Assembly (NCBI RefSeq): GCF_031454185.1
Contig: NZ_JAVDQI010000001.1
Location: 62,001 to 126,000, forward strand
Direction of reading: 5' to 3'
DNA from: Methanococcoides alaskense
Lineage (GTDB): Archaea; Halobacteriota; Methanosarcinia; Methanosarcinales; Methanosarcinaceae
DNA: 64,000 nt
A program made the position numbers and the translations under genes. Below, piece by piece: positions 7,267 to 17,268 of this stretch (within the stretch, counting starts at the first letter, position 1; each line of letters begins with the position of its first letter). Under the pieces are notes generated by a model. It ran no database searches, was not told where the DNA came from, and was given only the letters and a program-made list of their open reading frames with translations.

Positions 7267-9282
7267 TTAATCACCTCGCTTAGCACATATCTCAGCATTA
7301 AGAGCCGATGCATGATGCTTAGCTTCCCTTATCTGTTCAAGATTTTCGATAACAAGCCATCTTTTGTTGTCATAAGAGTATAATTCCATTCCTTCTGGTG
7401 GAAGGAATTCATCTCTCCATTTTCGAATAAAACGTCCTTCAATTTCTTTATTACCAAGAACAATACCAAGAGCTTTGCCGTCTTCAGCACTTTCATCGTT
7501 TTTATGAACAAAATGATCTCCAAGTTCTTTTCTTTGTGATTGAAGCTTCGATAATTCGATTTTTAATTTATCAAAAGATGAGATAGCTGCCTTTTCACGT
7601 TTTTTACATTTATCCAGTTCTTTTTTGATATTTTTCTTCTGCTTATTATCTTCTGCTTTGCTTAGTTTTTCTTCTGTTTCTTTAGTTTTGCTTTCAGAAA
7701 CTTTAATTTCATCTTCCTGTTTTACAATCTTATTTTCTAAAGTTGAAATATCATCACTTATTTTTTTGCATTTATCTTCCCACTCTATCTCTTTACGAGT
7801 TTGATTTTTTTGCCTTTGATTATTTGAAATACGTTTTTTTATTTCAGAATCTAATTCTACTAATTCATTTGTCCACTTATTAAGATGTGAAGGAGAACTA
7901 CGTCCAAGATCGACATTATTCAACTCGTTGAGTCTGCTTTTAAATTCAGAAACTTTCTGCTGCTGCGCAATCAAAGGCTGCAATAATTTCTTCTTAATTT
8001 TTTCATTCAGACCATTTTCAAATTGTTCAAGCTCATCCAGATTCTTTCTTAAAAAAACTATATTCTCTGTCCACACCTCTTGGTCAGAATTCCATTGTTG
8101 CACCAGTGGATCAATTTTTGCATTATCTGGTAAAAGTGGAGGATAAAGTCTAGCTGTGTACTCTACTAAATATGATAATCTATCTTTATCAAATTGTGTT
8201 TGATCCCTGAACAATTCTTCAAAATCAGGTTCAAGAAAAGTCTCAAAATTAGGAGCTTCAATTGCTTCTAGGTCAATAGACATTTTTTCGACAACATCAT
8301 GAACTTTACTAGGACTATCGGCAAAACGTACAGAACTTTTGAGATCTCCAAGACATATATCTCGATTGAGTTCCCATTCTGCATCTCCCCATTCAGCTTT
8401 CAAAGAATCAAGTAACTTATTCTTTTGATCGCGATCTATGCGCATAGCCCAATTTACCTTTGTAGCATCAGGAATATTTGGTAAATACCACCCTCCATCT
8501 GATGTAATTAAGATATTTCTTAGTCTTTGTGTACTGAAACGAACATTCACATTGTTGTTATTGCATAGTTCCTCAATGGATGGAAGATTATTACTTTTAG
8601 ACAAATGCAACAATAGATTCCCTTTTGCCTTTCCGAAAGGTAAAAAATTCCATAGCAAGTCCTTTGACCAGTAGTGAGCACTGCCAAATTCTACGACGTC
8701 AACATCTCTAGCGGTGGCTTCTGAAAATTTTTCAGGAAGGTTATATTTGTCATTTAGTTGAATTTCTCCTATAGGAGACCCATCTATATGTGAAGCAGAT
8801 ACATTTTGCTCCATGCACTCATGAGTTGCTTTTTTCCAAAAAAGATAACAAAATACACGGTAAATATCATCACATTGGCTTGTACTCAATTCAAGACTAT
8901 GAGTTCTAAAATGGTCGGAAATTATCCAACCTTGAATGTTATTTGCCCCCATGTCCTGTAAGACTAAAACACCATTTTGAGGAACCCCACAACGTATCAG
9001 ACACCTACCAGATAGTCGTTCAACTGAGTCTGAATTTATACCTAAGTCTCCTAAAAGCAAATAAACACGAACACCCTCATCTGCTTTCTTTTGGAGAAGT
9101 CTTATAAGCGACTCGTCGTCAAGCTTGTCAATAGCCATAAATAATGTTGCTTTGGGTGATATATTACTAATCACATCATCTAATCGATCAGTTACTTGAT
9201 TCGAAAAAAGTGGAGTGAAAATATAAGGAAAGAGTAATTGGCTCTGATCAACGTTTATTTGGTCTTCTTTTGGTGCGATCAT
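7267..9282 (-). CDS. Large protein with PLD-like N-terminal region and long coiled coil
   Basis: 671 aa. The first 170 residues resemble the first half of a phospholipase D-type nuclease fold: ADEGVRVYLLLGDLG, then GWIISDHF where an HxK motif would be expected. The canonical HKD residues are not evident, so this half may be inactive. A second similar region near 195-290 contains EFGSAHYWSKDLLW and SDGGWYLPN. Residues 400-600 are a long charged coiled coil (KKKLLQPLIAQQQKVSEFKS and many Lys/Glu stretches). The C-terminus (WRDEFLPPEGMELYSYDN) is unassigned. The ATG overlaps the stop of the gene upstream by four bases. Probably a structural or DNA-binding subunit of the operon's complex; I do not recognise a named family. 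Confidence 0.7.
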   Translation of the reverse strand: MIAPKEDQINVDQSQLLFPYIFTPLFSNQVTDRLDDVISNISPKATLFMAIDKLDDESLIRLLQKKADEGVRVYLLLGDLGINSDSVERLSGRCLIRCGVPQNGVLVLQDMGANNIQGWIISDHFRTHSLELSTSQCDDIYRVFCYLFWKKATHECMEQNVSASHIDGSPIGEIQLNDKYNLPEKFSEATARDVDVVEFGSAHYWSKDLLWNFLPFGKAKGNLLLHLSKSNNLPSIEELCNNNNVNVRFSTQRLRNILITSDGGWYLPNIPDATKVNWAMRIDRDQKNKLLDSLKAEWGDAEWELNRDICLGDLKSSVRFADSPSKVHDVVEKMSIDLEAIEAPNFETFLEPDFEELFRDQTQFDKDRLSYLVEYTARLYPPLLPDNAKIDPLVQQWNSDQEVWTENIVFLRKNLDELEQFENGLNEKIKKKLLQPLIAQQQKVSEFKSRLNELNNVDLGRSSPSHLNKWTNELVELDSEIKKRISNNQRQKNQTRKEIEWEDKCKKISDDISTLENKIVKQEDEIKVSESKTKETEEKLSKAEDNKQKKNIKKELDKCKKREKAAISSFDKLKIELSKLQSQRKELGDHFVHKNDESAEDGKALGIVLGNKEIEGRFIRKWRDEFLPPEGMELYSYDNKRWLVIENLEQIREAKHHASALNAEICAKRGD

Positions 9283-10811
9283 ATAGTAACCTCTTCAATT
9301 GTTTTTAAGTGCTTAGAGATAGAAGTTGGAATATCTTCACCATCAAGAGGAGTAAAAGTAGCAGATGCCCTTACTGATACATTGTTATTTTCAAAGCTTA
9401 AAAAATCAGGAGATGTACTACATTTCCAAATTTCCCAACGATTATTACTCTTAATACACCAGTACCGATCATGATTATCCGGGTTCTTTTTTCCCATACT
9501 TATGTACTTCCAACCTTTAGGTAGACTTTCAGGTTGCTTTAAGGTAATTAGAGACACACTACTAACATTTAATCTGTGACAGATTCTCTGAATGGTAAGA
9601 ATTTGATTTTCTTTACTCGCATAACGATCTATAATGCTAACTTCGTTTACAGATTGTCCAATTCCAAGTCGTGAACTTATATTACTAATAGGATCCATAT
9701 CTGACTCTCGAAGTGTAAAAGCCAATGATCTTGCTTTTACGCCAGAAGGTATAAGGTCATGTAATGCTGCAATATGCCAGTATGCTTTTTTGCAAGCATT
9801 TCGATCCATAAATTCTAATAATTTTTCCCCTTCCAGAGGCTCTAAATCATAATTTTTCAAAGCAACACAATTAAGCCATTCTTTTTGATCGTCCAAAGTA
9901 TCTTGAATTGAGGTGTATGATTCCGACCATTTTATTCTCATTAGATTTTGCAACCAATTTTCAGCACATCTTCTTGAGCCTGCACGTAATTTCATATCCT
10001 TAATTTTGATATTTTCAAAAGAACCTGCACTCTTAGTTTTTATCTTAGAAAGAGCGTGTTCTTTGCGCTTATATTTAATAAGTTCATCTTCAATCTCTGG
10101 AGGATAATCTTCCAACAGTGCCTCATTTGTAAAGTCCCATTCTTTACCTATTTGTTCTGCAATTTCAGGTAATAGCTTATACACTTTCTCAGGTTTCCAA
10201 TCCAAATCCACGTATATATTCTCTGGTGAATTCTCATGTCCCCATTTAACTTTTGAAGTTATTTCGATCGATGAATACCCTTCGTTATTAAGTTTACAGA
10301 ACAATGACCCTTGGGTCTGGTTTTGCTGTGGTAATATTGCATCAACTTCCATTAGTGAAAGATTATGCATTCCTTCTTCTTTGTAAAAATGTATAGGAAT
10401 TGACTCATTTTTAGAAAATTGTTTTTCAGTCGGAATATTCCGTTCCCAATTCCCTTTCTTTTTACCAGTATTTTGTTCCTTTTTGTTCTTAGCACTAATA
10501 CGGCGAATAGATACTGGTTGAGAACCAAGCCATTCATCGTTACAAAGATACCACACTTCATAATGACCATATTCTTCAGTAAGGACAGTGCCTTTGTCCA
10601 ACAGTATTTTTCCAGATTCTAGAATAGTACCTGATTCATATAATTGTAATTTACAAAGTAGATCATTCAATCGCTGTGGAAGTTCTTTGATCTGCTTTTG
10701 TTCTAAACGTTCAAGTAATAGTTTCAGATCAAGTCGTTTTTGTTCGACCTTCAATCTTCCAATCACCTCACAACGTTCCATTTGTATAGTACGTTTCAAC
10801 TCAATTTCCAT
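9279..10811 (-). CDS. Protein with C-terminal PLD-like (HDR-type) domain
   Basis: 510 aa. The N-terminal 300 residues are unassigned (an early EVWYLCNDEWLGS, then KWGHENSPENIYVDLDWKPE). From about residue 390 the sequence follows a pattern known from PLD-like domains of conflict systems: EVSIIDRYASKENQ, SSVSLITLKQ, then NHDRYWCIKSNN and WEIWKCSTSPDF. The HDR replaces the usual HxK half-site; similar degenerate sites occur in MIT-C-like PLD domains. It could be a nuclease or a binding module. Its start overlaps the helicase gene by 11 bases and its end overlaps the next gene by four, so a stoichiometric complex is likely. Assignment by pattern only. Confidence 0.65.
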   Translation of the reverse strand: MEIELKRTIQMERCEVIGRLKVEQKRLDLKLLLERLEQKQIKELPQRLNDLLCKLQLYESGTILESGKILLDKGTVLTEEYGHYEVWYLCNDEWLGSQPVSIRRISAKNKKEQNTGKKKGNWERNIPTEKQFSKNESIPIHFYKEEGMHNLSLMEVDAILPQQNQTQGSLFCKLNNEGYSSIEITSKVKWGHENSPENIYVDLDWKPEKVYKLLPEIAEQIGKEWDFTNEALLEDYPPEIEDELIKYKRKEHALSKIKTKSAGSFENIKIKDMKLRAGSRRCAENWLQNLMRIKWSESYTSIQDTLDDQKEWLNCVALKNYDLEPLEGEKLLEFMDRNACKKAYWHIAALHDLIPSGVKARSLAFTLRESDMDPISNISSRLGIGQSVNEVSIIDRYASKENQILTIQRICHRLNVSSVSLITLKQPESLPKGWKYISMGKKNPDNHDRYWCIKSNNRWEIWKCSTSPDFLSFENNNVSVRASATFTPLDGEDIPTSISKHLKTIEEVTI

Positions 10812-13800
10812 GCAATTCCATCCTTTTACTCTGCTTAGCTAATTGTTTCAATTCTGCTGAAGATCTCTTTGCAAAATAGTCATGATGGCCAACTATGACT
10901 AATTGATATCTCGCTCTCGTAATCGCAACATTGAGACGATTCGGACTGTCAAGAAAGCCGTCTCTATTAGTATTTACCATTGAAAGAAAGACAAGGTCTG
11001 CTTCCTGTCCCTGGAAGAAATCAACTGTTGCTAATTTTATCTGTACATCATGTTTTTCAAAACGACTGTACCTTGTATCATCATCGGAAAGCTTTCGTAA
11101 ATGATCACGCAAGCATTTTTCTTGACCTTTATAGAAAGTCAATACTGCTACTTCCCAAGGACTATTATCATCCTTTGGATTATGTTTTGCCCAGTTACAG
11201 AATGTATCCAGCTCTTTAGCAATCGTTTCTGCTTCTCTTTCATTGGAGTTTTTGACAACATTTCCATTAACGTTCAACCAGATTTTATGTTCACTATAGT
11301 GATCATATTTCCAATTCAAATCTTTGCAAACACGATCACCATCAAGTAAAGAAATTGCTTTATTTCGATTTTGTGAAGAATAAAACAGTTCACGAGGTAA
11401 TTTTGAAATGTCAGGATGCATACGATGTTGATAATTCAATGTAGTATGACGGCAATCTCGTTCTTGCTCATTAAATCCTTTAGTAAGTGTCGTTGGATCA
11501 TCATCTCTGCGCTTGATCATGCCACTACCAGATAGTGATTCAAGGATGGAGGGAAATGCAATGTTCCTCAATTGATATATTCGATTAATTGCTCTTTCAC
11601 TGTATGGAAAAAGTCGGTTCAATTGCTTTTGTATACTGTTTAATTTTCCGAGATCATTTGTGATAAATCGTAACCAATATTCGCGTTCAAGTCTCCAACA
11701 AAGCTCTTCTGACCAACTGGAATCAAGGGAGTTATAAATTTGCTTATAAACGTCATCTGCCTTAGTTATTCGATTACCACGCTGGAGGTATATGTTGCTA
11801 TTATACCAATTATTATTTGCAAAATTTCTACATGCATGGGCTGTCTGTAACCAGTTATTTTCAATAATTATTGAATCGTGTGGCATCCACTCTCTATATT
11901 CATTTAATAGATCTTTATCGATGAATAACACATTATGCTCATAAAGCGGTAATATGTTTAACAGATCGATTTTTTCTGAAATTATTAATATATTATTAAA
12001 ATGGTCAGTATCTAAATACCTATCATCGGATAATCTTGCATCAATTTCTTTTTTAATTTCTTGAATTACTTTTTTAGAAAAAGGTACTACTAATTTATCT
12101 TTATATGGATATAATATGTGCAATACCTTGCATGCTTCTTGAAGAGCACCAGATAATATTTCAGGTGGTGAATCCCTTTTTCTGTATAAGACAAGTTTGT
12201 CTAAATTCGCTGTTATTTGCTCGCGATCAGTAAAAGGTGAAAGTTGTTTAATATCACCAACCAGAATCCAGCGTTTTGCAAGTCTTGCAGGAACAATAAA
12301 TTCATGAAATGTAGTTTTGCTACATTCATCAATGATCATTAAATCGAAAGGAGGACCATTACGCTCAAGATTAAGATCCATTGATCGATTTCGCAACAAA
12401 CTATGTATTCCCATTGTTGTTCCACAAACAAGGTTTGCACTTTCCATTACCATCTGTCTGCATGCAACTTCATCTAGATCAAGTGAATCAGACCAATTTT
12501 CGACCTGCCTATCCAAAACAAAATTTTCCAAACCTATGGCTCTATCCTCGAGACCTATACGAGTGGCGTATACTTTTTCAGTATATCCTTTTTCCTGCAA
12601 CCTTTCAAGCACATTATTAATTGCTGCATGTGTAGATGCAGCAAGTAAAACTCGTTTGCCTCTATCTATTAATTGAATAATGAGCTCAAGTATAGTAGTT
12701 GTCTTTCCAGTTCCAGGTGGACCGTCCATTATTGCAAAATCAGGGGTTGCAAGAGCTTTACACACAAACTCACGTTGGTGATCACACCCCTTAAAAGAGA
12801 GATCAGTAAGTACTTGCCAGTCAATATTATTTTCTGATACGGGGTCAAATGATGGCCATTGGTGTTGATTTCGAGGTTTGAAAAGCTCAAGAAGTGGAAG
12901 ATGATCTGGATATGGGTAATCTAATAACTGAAATGCGGTATCTCGCTGATTTCGAACCTGCCCAATATCAACCCTTAAATGTAATTCGACATTACGCGGT
13001 AAAGCAGATGGTCCATTTTTTTTATATGATATAAGAAGTTTTTTTTCATCATAATTGCGCTTGAGCACATAAAGTTGTCTTTCTCTCTTAAATTTGCCTT
13101 CAGAATCATGTAAAGTTACCTGATCACTAAAAAAATGTTCAAGTATTGAACCAGAAGGATTTGTTTCATTTGCATCTTCTGGTTCTAATAACTGTATCCA
13201 TTTTTCATTGTTTTTATGTTTATGGCACGAAAAATTCCAGTTTGGAATATCAATGTGCTTTATTTTTTCGGGTAATTTTATTCCCTCATCAGTTCCCTTA
13301 TAAAGCAAAAGGCACTCATTTTTACCTTTTCCTTTCTGAAGATTCCAAATTTCATTATTTGAAGATTCTAAATTTAGTTCTAGATCTTCTACTGAAAGCT
13401 GTTTCAACTCATTTTCAGTTATATCAATGATTTTAGCACATGTAATGTGTGGTTTTTTGATGTCAGATACTTTCCAAAAAATACCTGATGAAACATGATC
13501 ACGATATTTACTTTGAAAATCCTCAACATTGAAACGTCGGATTACTCGATAATCACACTGCAGCCCATTGACTTCTATAGGGTGTTCAGAAGTCAGATCA
13601 AATTGTACCCAAAATCGCCAGCTTTCGTTTTCCCTACGGGATAGTATCGAGTTTCCATGCAAACTAAAAGTATGGTTATTACTTTCAAGAGGGTCTTGAA
13701 TTTGTACCAATGAAAGTTCATAAGCTGACCAGCTTATTGCTTCTCCATTATTTTGAAAATCCTCTAACTTTATTTGCCAAAACCCAGTGGATGTCTGGCG

Positions 13801-14172
13801 AACATTTTCATCAGTGAGGGGTTTTTTAAGAGCATTGCGTCCTCTTCCAATAAGAAGAGGCTGTTCAGTATCCGGATCAAAATTTTCACCTTCATTAAGA
13901 CTTATTGGTTCTACCTTATACCAGCCCGTTTCAGGTGGTTTAAGTTCAATTAAAGTTTCAGGATGTACCTCATATATTCGTGTTAAAGGCTTTAAAATGA
14001 AACGATCTTTTTCAACTCTCTCCCACTGACAACTCACTTCTTTGTTCTGCGAAGCATCAATCACATTTTTTAAGTAGCCTGTAAAAGGATCAATGCCTTT
14101 TTTCGTGAACTCCATGAAAGAAACAGGATCTTCCACACCCATTGCAATATAATGACCGATTGAAGAACTCAT
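10801..14172 (-). CDS. Superfamily 1 helicase, DNA2/UPF1 type
   Basis: 1123 aa. The first 430 residues are unassigned and contain beta-rich stretches. The helicase core starts with FKGCDHQREFVCKAL and motif I (GPPGTGKTTT, near residue 485), then TH/AAINN motif Ia, motif II DECS (MIIDECSKTTF), motif III GDIKQLSPF, QHRMHP motif IV, and motifs V/VI (TVDFFQGQEADLVFLS and NVAITRAR). An insertion of about 250 residues between motifs III and IV is unusual. GGAG precedes the ATG. It presumably translocates on DNA or RNA and powers the system, together with the AAA ATPase encoded just upstream (gap 3 bases) and the PLD-like proteins downstream. Confidence 0.9.
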   Translation of the reverse strand: MSSSIGHYIAMGVEDPVSFMEFTKKGIDPFTGYLKNVIDASQNKEVSCQWERVEKDRFILKPLTRIYEVHPETLIELKPPETGWYKVEPISLNEGENFDPDTEQPLLIGRGRNALKKPLTDENVRQTSTGFWQIKLEDFQNNGEAISWSAYELSLVQIQDPLESNNHTFSLHGNSILSRRENESWRFWVQFDLTSEHPIEVNGLQCDYRVIRRFNVEDFQSKYRDHVSSGIFWKVSDIKKPHITCAKIIDITENELKQLSVEDLELNLESSNNEIWNLQKGKGKNECLLLYKGTDEGIKLPEKIKHIDIPNWNFSCHKHKNNEKWIQLLEPEDANETNPSGSILEHFFSDQVTLHDSEGKFKRERQLYVLKRNYDEKKLLISYKKNGPSALPRNVELHLRVDIGQVRNQRDTAFQLLDYPYPDHLPLLELFKPRNQHQWPSFDPVSENNIDWQVLTDLSFKGCDHQREFVCKALATPDFAIMDGPPGTGKTTTILELIIQLIDRGKRVLLAASTHAAINNVLERLQEKGYTEKVYATRIGLEDRAIGLENFVLDRQVENWSDSLDLDEVACRQMVMESANLVCGTTMGIHSLLRNRSMDLNLERNGPPFDLMIIDECSKTTFHEFIVPARLAKRWILVGDIKQLSPFTDREQITANLDKLVLYRKRDSPPEILSGALQEACKVLHILYPYKDKLVVPFSKKVIQEIKKEIDARLSDDRYLDTDHFNNILIISEKIDLLNILPLYEHNVLFIDKDLLNEYREWMPHDSIIIENNWLQTAHACRNFANNNWYNSNIYLQRGNRITKADDVYKQIYNSLDSSWSEELCWRLEREYWLRFITNDLGKLNSIQKQLNRLFPYSERAINRIYQLRNIAFPSILESLSGSGMIKRRDDDPTTLTKGFNEQERDCRHTTLNYQHRMHPDISKLPRELFYSSQNRNKAISLLDGDRVCKDLNWKYDHYSEHKIWLNVNGNVVKNSNEREAETIAKELDTFCNWAKHNPKDDNSPWEVAVLTFYKGQEKCLRDHLRKLSDDDTRYSRFEKHDVQIKLATVDFFQGQEADLVFLSMVNTNRDGFLDSPNRLNVAITRARYQLVIVGHHDYFAKRSSAELKQLAKQSKRMELHGN

Positions 14173-14175
14173 ATC

Positions 14176-15783
14176 TTACTCCTTGGGATTCGTGATAAAT
14201 GGGTTATCGATCTCTTGACGTAACCTAGGTTGCTTGGACCTTGAATCAATTTTGTCTAACAATTCCGGTTCTCTATCACTTGCTGGTACTGCACGCCCTT
14301 TTGCCCATTGTCGCGTGGATTGGATAACTTCTCTCATTGTATGGGAAAGTGGAGTAGTATCATTTATAGCATCTTCCAGATCATCTGCAGTTAATTCCCT
14401 CCCATAATCAAAAGCTCTAAACATTGCTTCTTTTACCGCTTCTTCAAGTTCAGCTCCTGTAAACCCACGTGATATGTCTACTAGATTTTCCAATTCTTCA
14501 TTAGTGAAGTGATCAGAATTTCGACGGCGTTTTCGAAGATGAATACGAATTATATCTTTACGATCATCTGCATCAGGCAAATCTACAAAAAAGATTTCAT
14601 CGACACGCCCTTTTCTGAGCAATTCAGGAGGTAACTGAGAGATGTTATTTGCAGTTGCAAGTACGAATACAGGTTTTGTCTTTTCCTGCATCCATGTAAG
14701 GAACGTCCCAAGGACACGAGATGTTGTTCCACCATCGGTTGAACCAGAGCTTTGTGCTCCAGCCATTCCCTTTTCAATTTCATCAATCCAGAGAACACAG
14801 GGTGCCAATGCTTCAGCTGTACTCAATGCAGCCCGTATATTTTCTTCTGATTGCCCAACAATTCCCCCAAATACACGACCCATATCCAATCTTAATAAAG
14901 GAAGTTGCCATGCACTCGAAACTGCTTTTGCAGCTAGGCTTTTTCCAGTACCTGGTAGACCCAGAAGTAGTATCCCTCTTGGTGACTCTAGACCGAAGTC
15001 TCTTGCATCTTCTGTAAATGCTCTCTCCCTACGTTCCAACCAGTCCTTTAACCTGCCAAGACCACCAATATCATTCAATCCCTGATCTGGTTGATAAAAT
15101 TCAAGATGACCGCGTTTTTTTATCACTTGTTCTTTTTCTGCCGCGATTAAAGGAATTTCATCATCCGTCAGTCTTTTATTTTCTACAGCAGCCATAGAGA
15201 ATGCTAGGGATGCTTCACTGGTCGTAAGACCAAGTGCTGCTTCTATCAATCTAGATGATTCTTGATAGTCACGTTCATGCAAACCAAATCGCTGTCTTAC
15301 ACTCCGCATTATTTGTTTTATCTCGCTATTCCCTGGTAATGGTAGTTCTAGTACTTGCACATCTTTTTCAAGTTCAAGAGGTAAATACCGTATGGGTTGA
15401 GATAATAATAAAGTTCGATCATTCAATTGTTGCGTTAAAATCCTACGTGCAATACATCGCAACCTGTTGATAATATGTGGTTGTTGCTCGGTAAGATCTG
15501 GATGAAAATCTTCAAGCAATAATAAGGACTCTTCTGATTCATCTTCAGTGAACCATTCAAGAATAGATGATGGATCTCTCATTTCTTCATCTTTTTCTAT
15601 CAATTGACCATTCTGATCCAATTCACAGAGACCCTCAGTTCTATTCCATACATATGCACTTCTTCCTGTTTTTGAAGCAGCTTCAATCAGTGATGCATGA
15701 ATTCTCAAAGTCTCATAACTTATAATCTGGATGATAGGTGCTCCAGACTCAATCAAATTTATGATCTTTGTGTCAATATTCAT
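14176..15783 (-). CDS. Ycf46-like AAA ATPase
   Basis: 535 aa. The N-terminal 240 residues follow the Ycf46 pattern (a degenerate ATPase-like domain with LLLLEDFHPDL), then GLNDIGGLGRLKDWLERRE leads into a classic AAA module: Walker A GLPGTGKS near residue 275, Walker B LWIDEIEK near 331, sensor 1 ATANN, and arginine-finger region LLRKGRVDEIF. The C-terminal lid ends near residue 480. No protease or membrane segment is present, unlike FtsH. Ycf46 relatives often pair with DUF1257 and DUF2997 genes, which are present in this operon. It is the first gene; GAGGT lies 8 bases before the ATG and an AT-rich divergent promoter region lies upstream. Probably remodels or loads the other components. Confidence 0.85.
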   Translation of the reverse strand: MNIDTKIINLIESGAPIIQIISYETLRIHASLIEAASKTGRSAYVWNRTEGLCELDQNGQLIEKDEEMRDPSSILEWFTEDESEESLLLLEDFHPDLTEQQPHIINRLRCIARRILTQQLNDRTLLLSQPIRYLPLELEKDVQVLELPLPGNSEIKQIMRSVRQRFGLHERDYQESSRLIEAALGLTTSEASLAFSMAAVENKRLTDDEIPLIAAEKEQVIKKRGHLEFYQPDQGLNDIGGLGRLKDWLERRERAFTEDARDFGLESPRGILLLGLPGTGKSLAAKAVSSAWQLPLLRLDMGRVFGGIVGQSEENIRAALSTAEALAPCVLWIDEIEKGMAGAQSSGSTDGGTTSRVLGTFLTWMQEKTKPVFVLATANNISQLPPELLRKGRVDEIFFVDLPDADDRKDIIRIHLRKRRRNSDHFTNEELENLVDISRGFTGAELEEAVKEAMFRAFDYGRELTADDLEDAINDTTPLSHTMREVIQSTRQWAKGRAVPASDREPELLDKIDSRSKQPRLRQEIDNPFITNPKE

Positions 15784-16130
15784 TTGGATTACCTCAACAT
15801 AGTAATAATAATAAATTATTATAATTCATCTGTAATATATAGAGAGGTGTATTAATATTTTTTGATTTGTACCCAAGTATATTATTTTATTAGTGCTATA
15901 TTTCGTTGTTTGTGAATTTTACTAGAATTTACGAAATTATAAATATTCATAGAGGAACTAAACAATTTAAAAAGTAATATATACATTAAAATCTTTTTAT
16001 ATTTAATTGCATAAAAAAATACTGGTAGTAAAAAGCAATTTAATTTCATAGCAATTTTGTTCAAATGAGTTAGACTGATTTTGTTAGTCTACTAATTGAA
16101 AATGAAAAGTAATTAAATTTTGATCGTTGG
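15784..16130. promoter_or_regulatory. Divergent AT-rich promoter region
   Basis: This 347-base gap separates the minus-strand seven-gene operon from the plus-strand RNase III-like operon. TATA-like sequence for the minus direction lies near 15825-15842 (reads CTATATATTACAG). An inverted repeat TAGACT/AGTCTA sits at 16071-16076 and 16086-16091, just before the plus-strand gene, and could be an operator. No gene is seen in the gap. Confidence 0.4.
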
Positions 16131-16847
16131 ATGCCATTACAAGGAGCTGGAAAACAAATGAAGAACAAAGTGGGCGAATCATGCTTAAAATTAAAATGGA
16201 ATATACAAGGAATTTTTGATGATATTCCTGCAATTGGAGAACAATTAGAATCACAAATCTCCCAGATTCCAGAAAATAACATTAACGATAAGATGAAAAT
16301 CACAAAATGGGTAAATCAGATTAAAGAAATTAATGAAACAATTCGATATTTAAAAGAACATAAACTTGTTGAATTGGAACAAAATCTCAATTATAAGTTT
16401 GATGAACCCGATTTATTTGTCTTATCTTTCATTCAACCTAGTATCAAAAATTTGTTTGCTGAAGTGAATAAATACTATTCTAAAGCTGGCATTGATTACA
16501 ATTTTGAACCTTACTTAAATTTAGATGAAGCAGCCAAAGTTTTAGCATTTATTGGTGATGCAGCAATCGATTTAGCATTAGCAGAAGTTCTTTGGCAGCC
16601 TAATATCTCTAATGTTGGAGATCTGTCCGTAAATAGATCGAAGATTGCATCAAATGGAAATTTAGCAAGAATATGTGATAAATGGAATATGTTTGATCAT
16701 AGAATTCCCTTTATTCCAAATCAATCCAATGCCAAAACAAAGACAATTAATCATGTAAAAGGGACAATGGTTGAAGCTGTATTTGGTATTATGTATATTG
16801 AATCCGGACTAGATGATATAATTACATCAATTGTTTCATTAAAATAA
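16131..16847 (+). CDS. Mini-RNase III-like ribonuclease with N-terminal extension
   Basis: 238 aa. The C-terminal 110 residues show an RNase III domain: VLAFIGDAAIDLALAEVL near residue 137 (the GDA signature) and VKGTMVEAVFGIMYIESG near 210, where the Glu matches the second catalytic carboxylate. Ala instead of Glu before FIGD, Thr in place of the third acidic residue, and the NAK motif (SNAKTKTIN) are features of Mini-III (MrnC) rather than full RNase III. There is no dsRNA-binding domain; instead about 105 unassigned residues precede it. RNase III is uncommon in archaea. The start is uncertain: ATG 16131 lacks a clear ribosome site, while ATG 16158 follows AAGGAG by 11 bases. First gene of a short plus-strand operon. 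Confidence 0.75.
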   Translation: MPLQGAGKQMKNKVGESCLKLKWNIQGIFDDIPAIGEQLESQISQIPENNINDKMKITKWVNQIKEINETIRYLKEHKLVELEQNLNYKFDEPDLFVLSFIQPSIKNLFAEVNKYYSKAGIDYNFEPYLNLDEAAKVLAFIGDAAIDLALAEVLWQPNISNVGDLSVNRSKIASNGNLARICDKWNMFDHRIPFIPNQSNAKTKTINHVKGTMVEAVFGIMYIESGLDDIITSIVSLK

Positions 16848-16883
16848 TTTTTGCAAAAATTTGGATAATGTAGGTGTGAATCA

Positions 16884-17264
16884 ATGAAATTTCAGAATGA
16901 TCGTTTTTCAAATACTAATCATGAACCTGACCCAATACTTCAGTTCAAGGAATTAAATGGACATATCAATCTTTTTGAAGATCATCTTGTTGTTGATCGG
17001 CTACCCTTCCACAAGTTCCTGCGAAGTAAACTATCTGAAAAATATACCCTGCCTTTATCCCAGATTTCAGAAATACATTTTAGACGTGCAAGTAGCTTTA
17101 AAAAAGGTTATGTTAGATTTATATCCATCGGCAAAGATGCAAGCTACTTGTCTTTTTTTGCGATTGATAAAGATGATGGAACGGTTGTCATCACTAAAAA
17201 TAACAATGATTTCGTTGTTAGATTTATAATGCGTATTCATGAATTGAATCAATCAATCAATTAA
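16884..17264 (+). CDS. Small protein with bacterial PH-like (DUF4429-type) domain
   Basis: 126 aa. The middle shows a PH-like strand pattern (GHINLFEDHLVVDR, LPLSQISEIHFRRAS, KGYVRFISIG) with the LSQI-type core typical of DUF4429/SHOCT-associated domains, usually linked to membrane sensing or scaffolding. There is no transmembrane segment. It follows the RNase III-like gene by 36 bases and abuts the next small gene, so the three form an operon. The role is unknown; a regulatory partner of the RNase III-like protein is possible. Confidence 0.6.
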   Translation: MKFQNDRFSNTNHEPDPILQFKELNGHINLFEDHLVVDRLPFHKFLRSKLSEKYTLPLSQISEIHFRRASSFKKGYVRFISIGKDASYLSFFAIDKDDGTVVITKNNNDFVVRFIMRIHELNQSIN

Positions 17265-17268
17265 TGTT

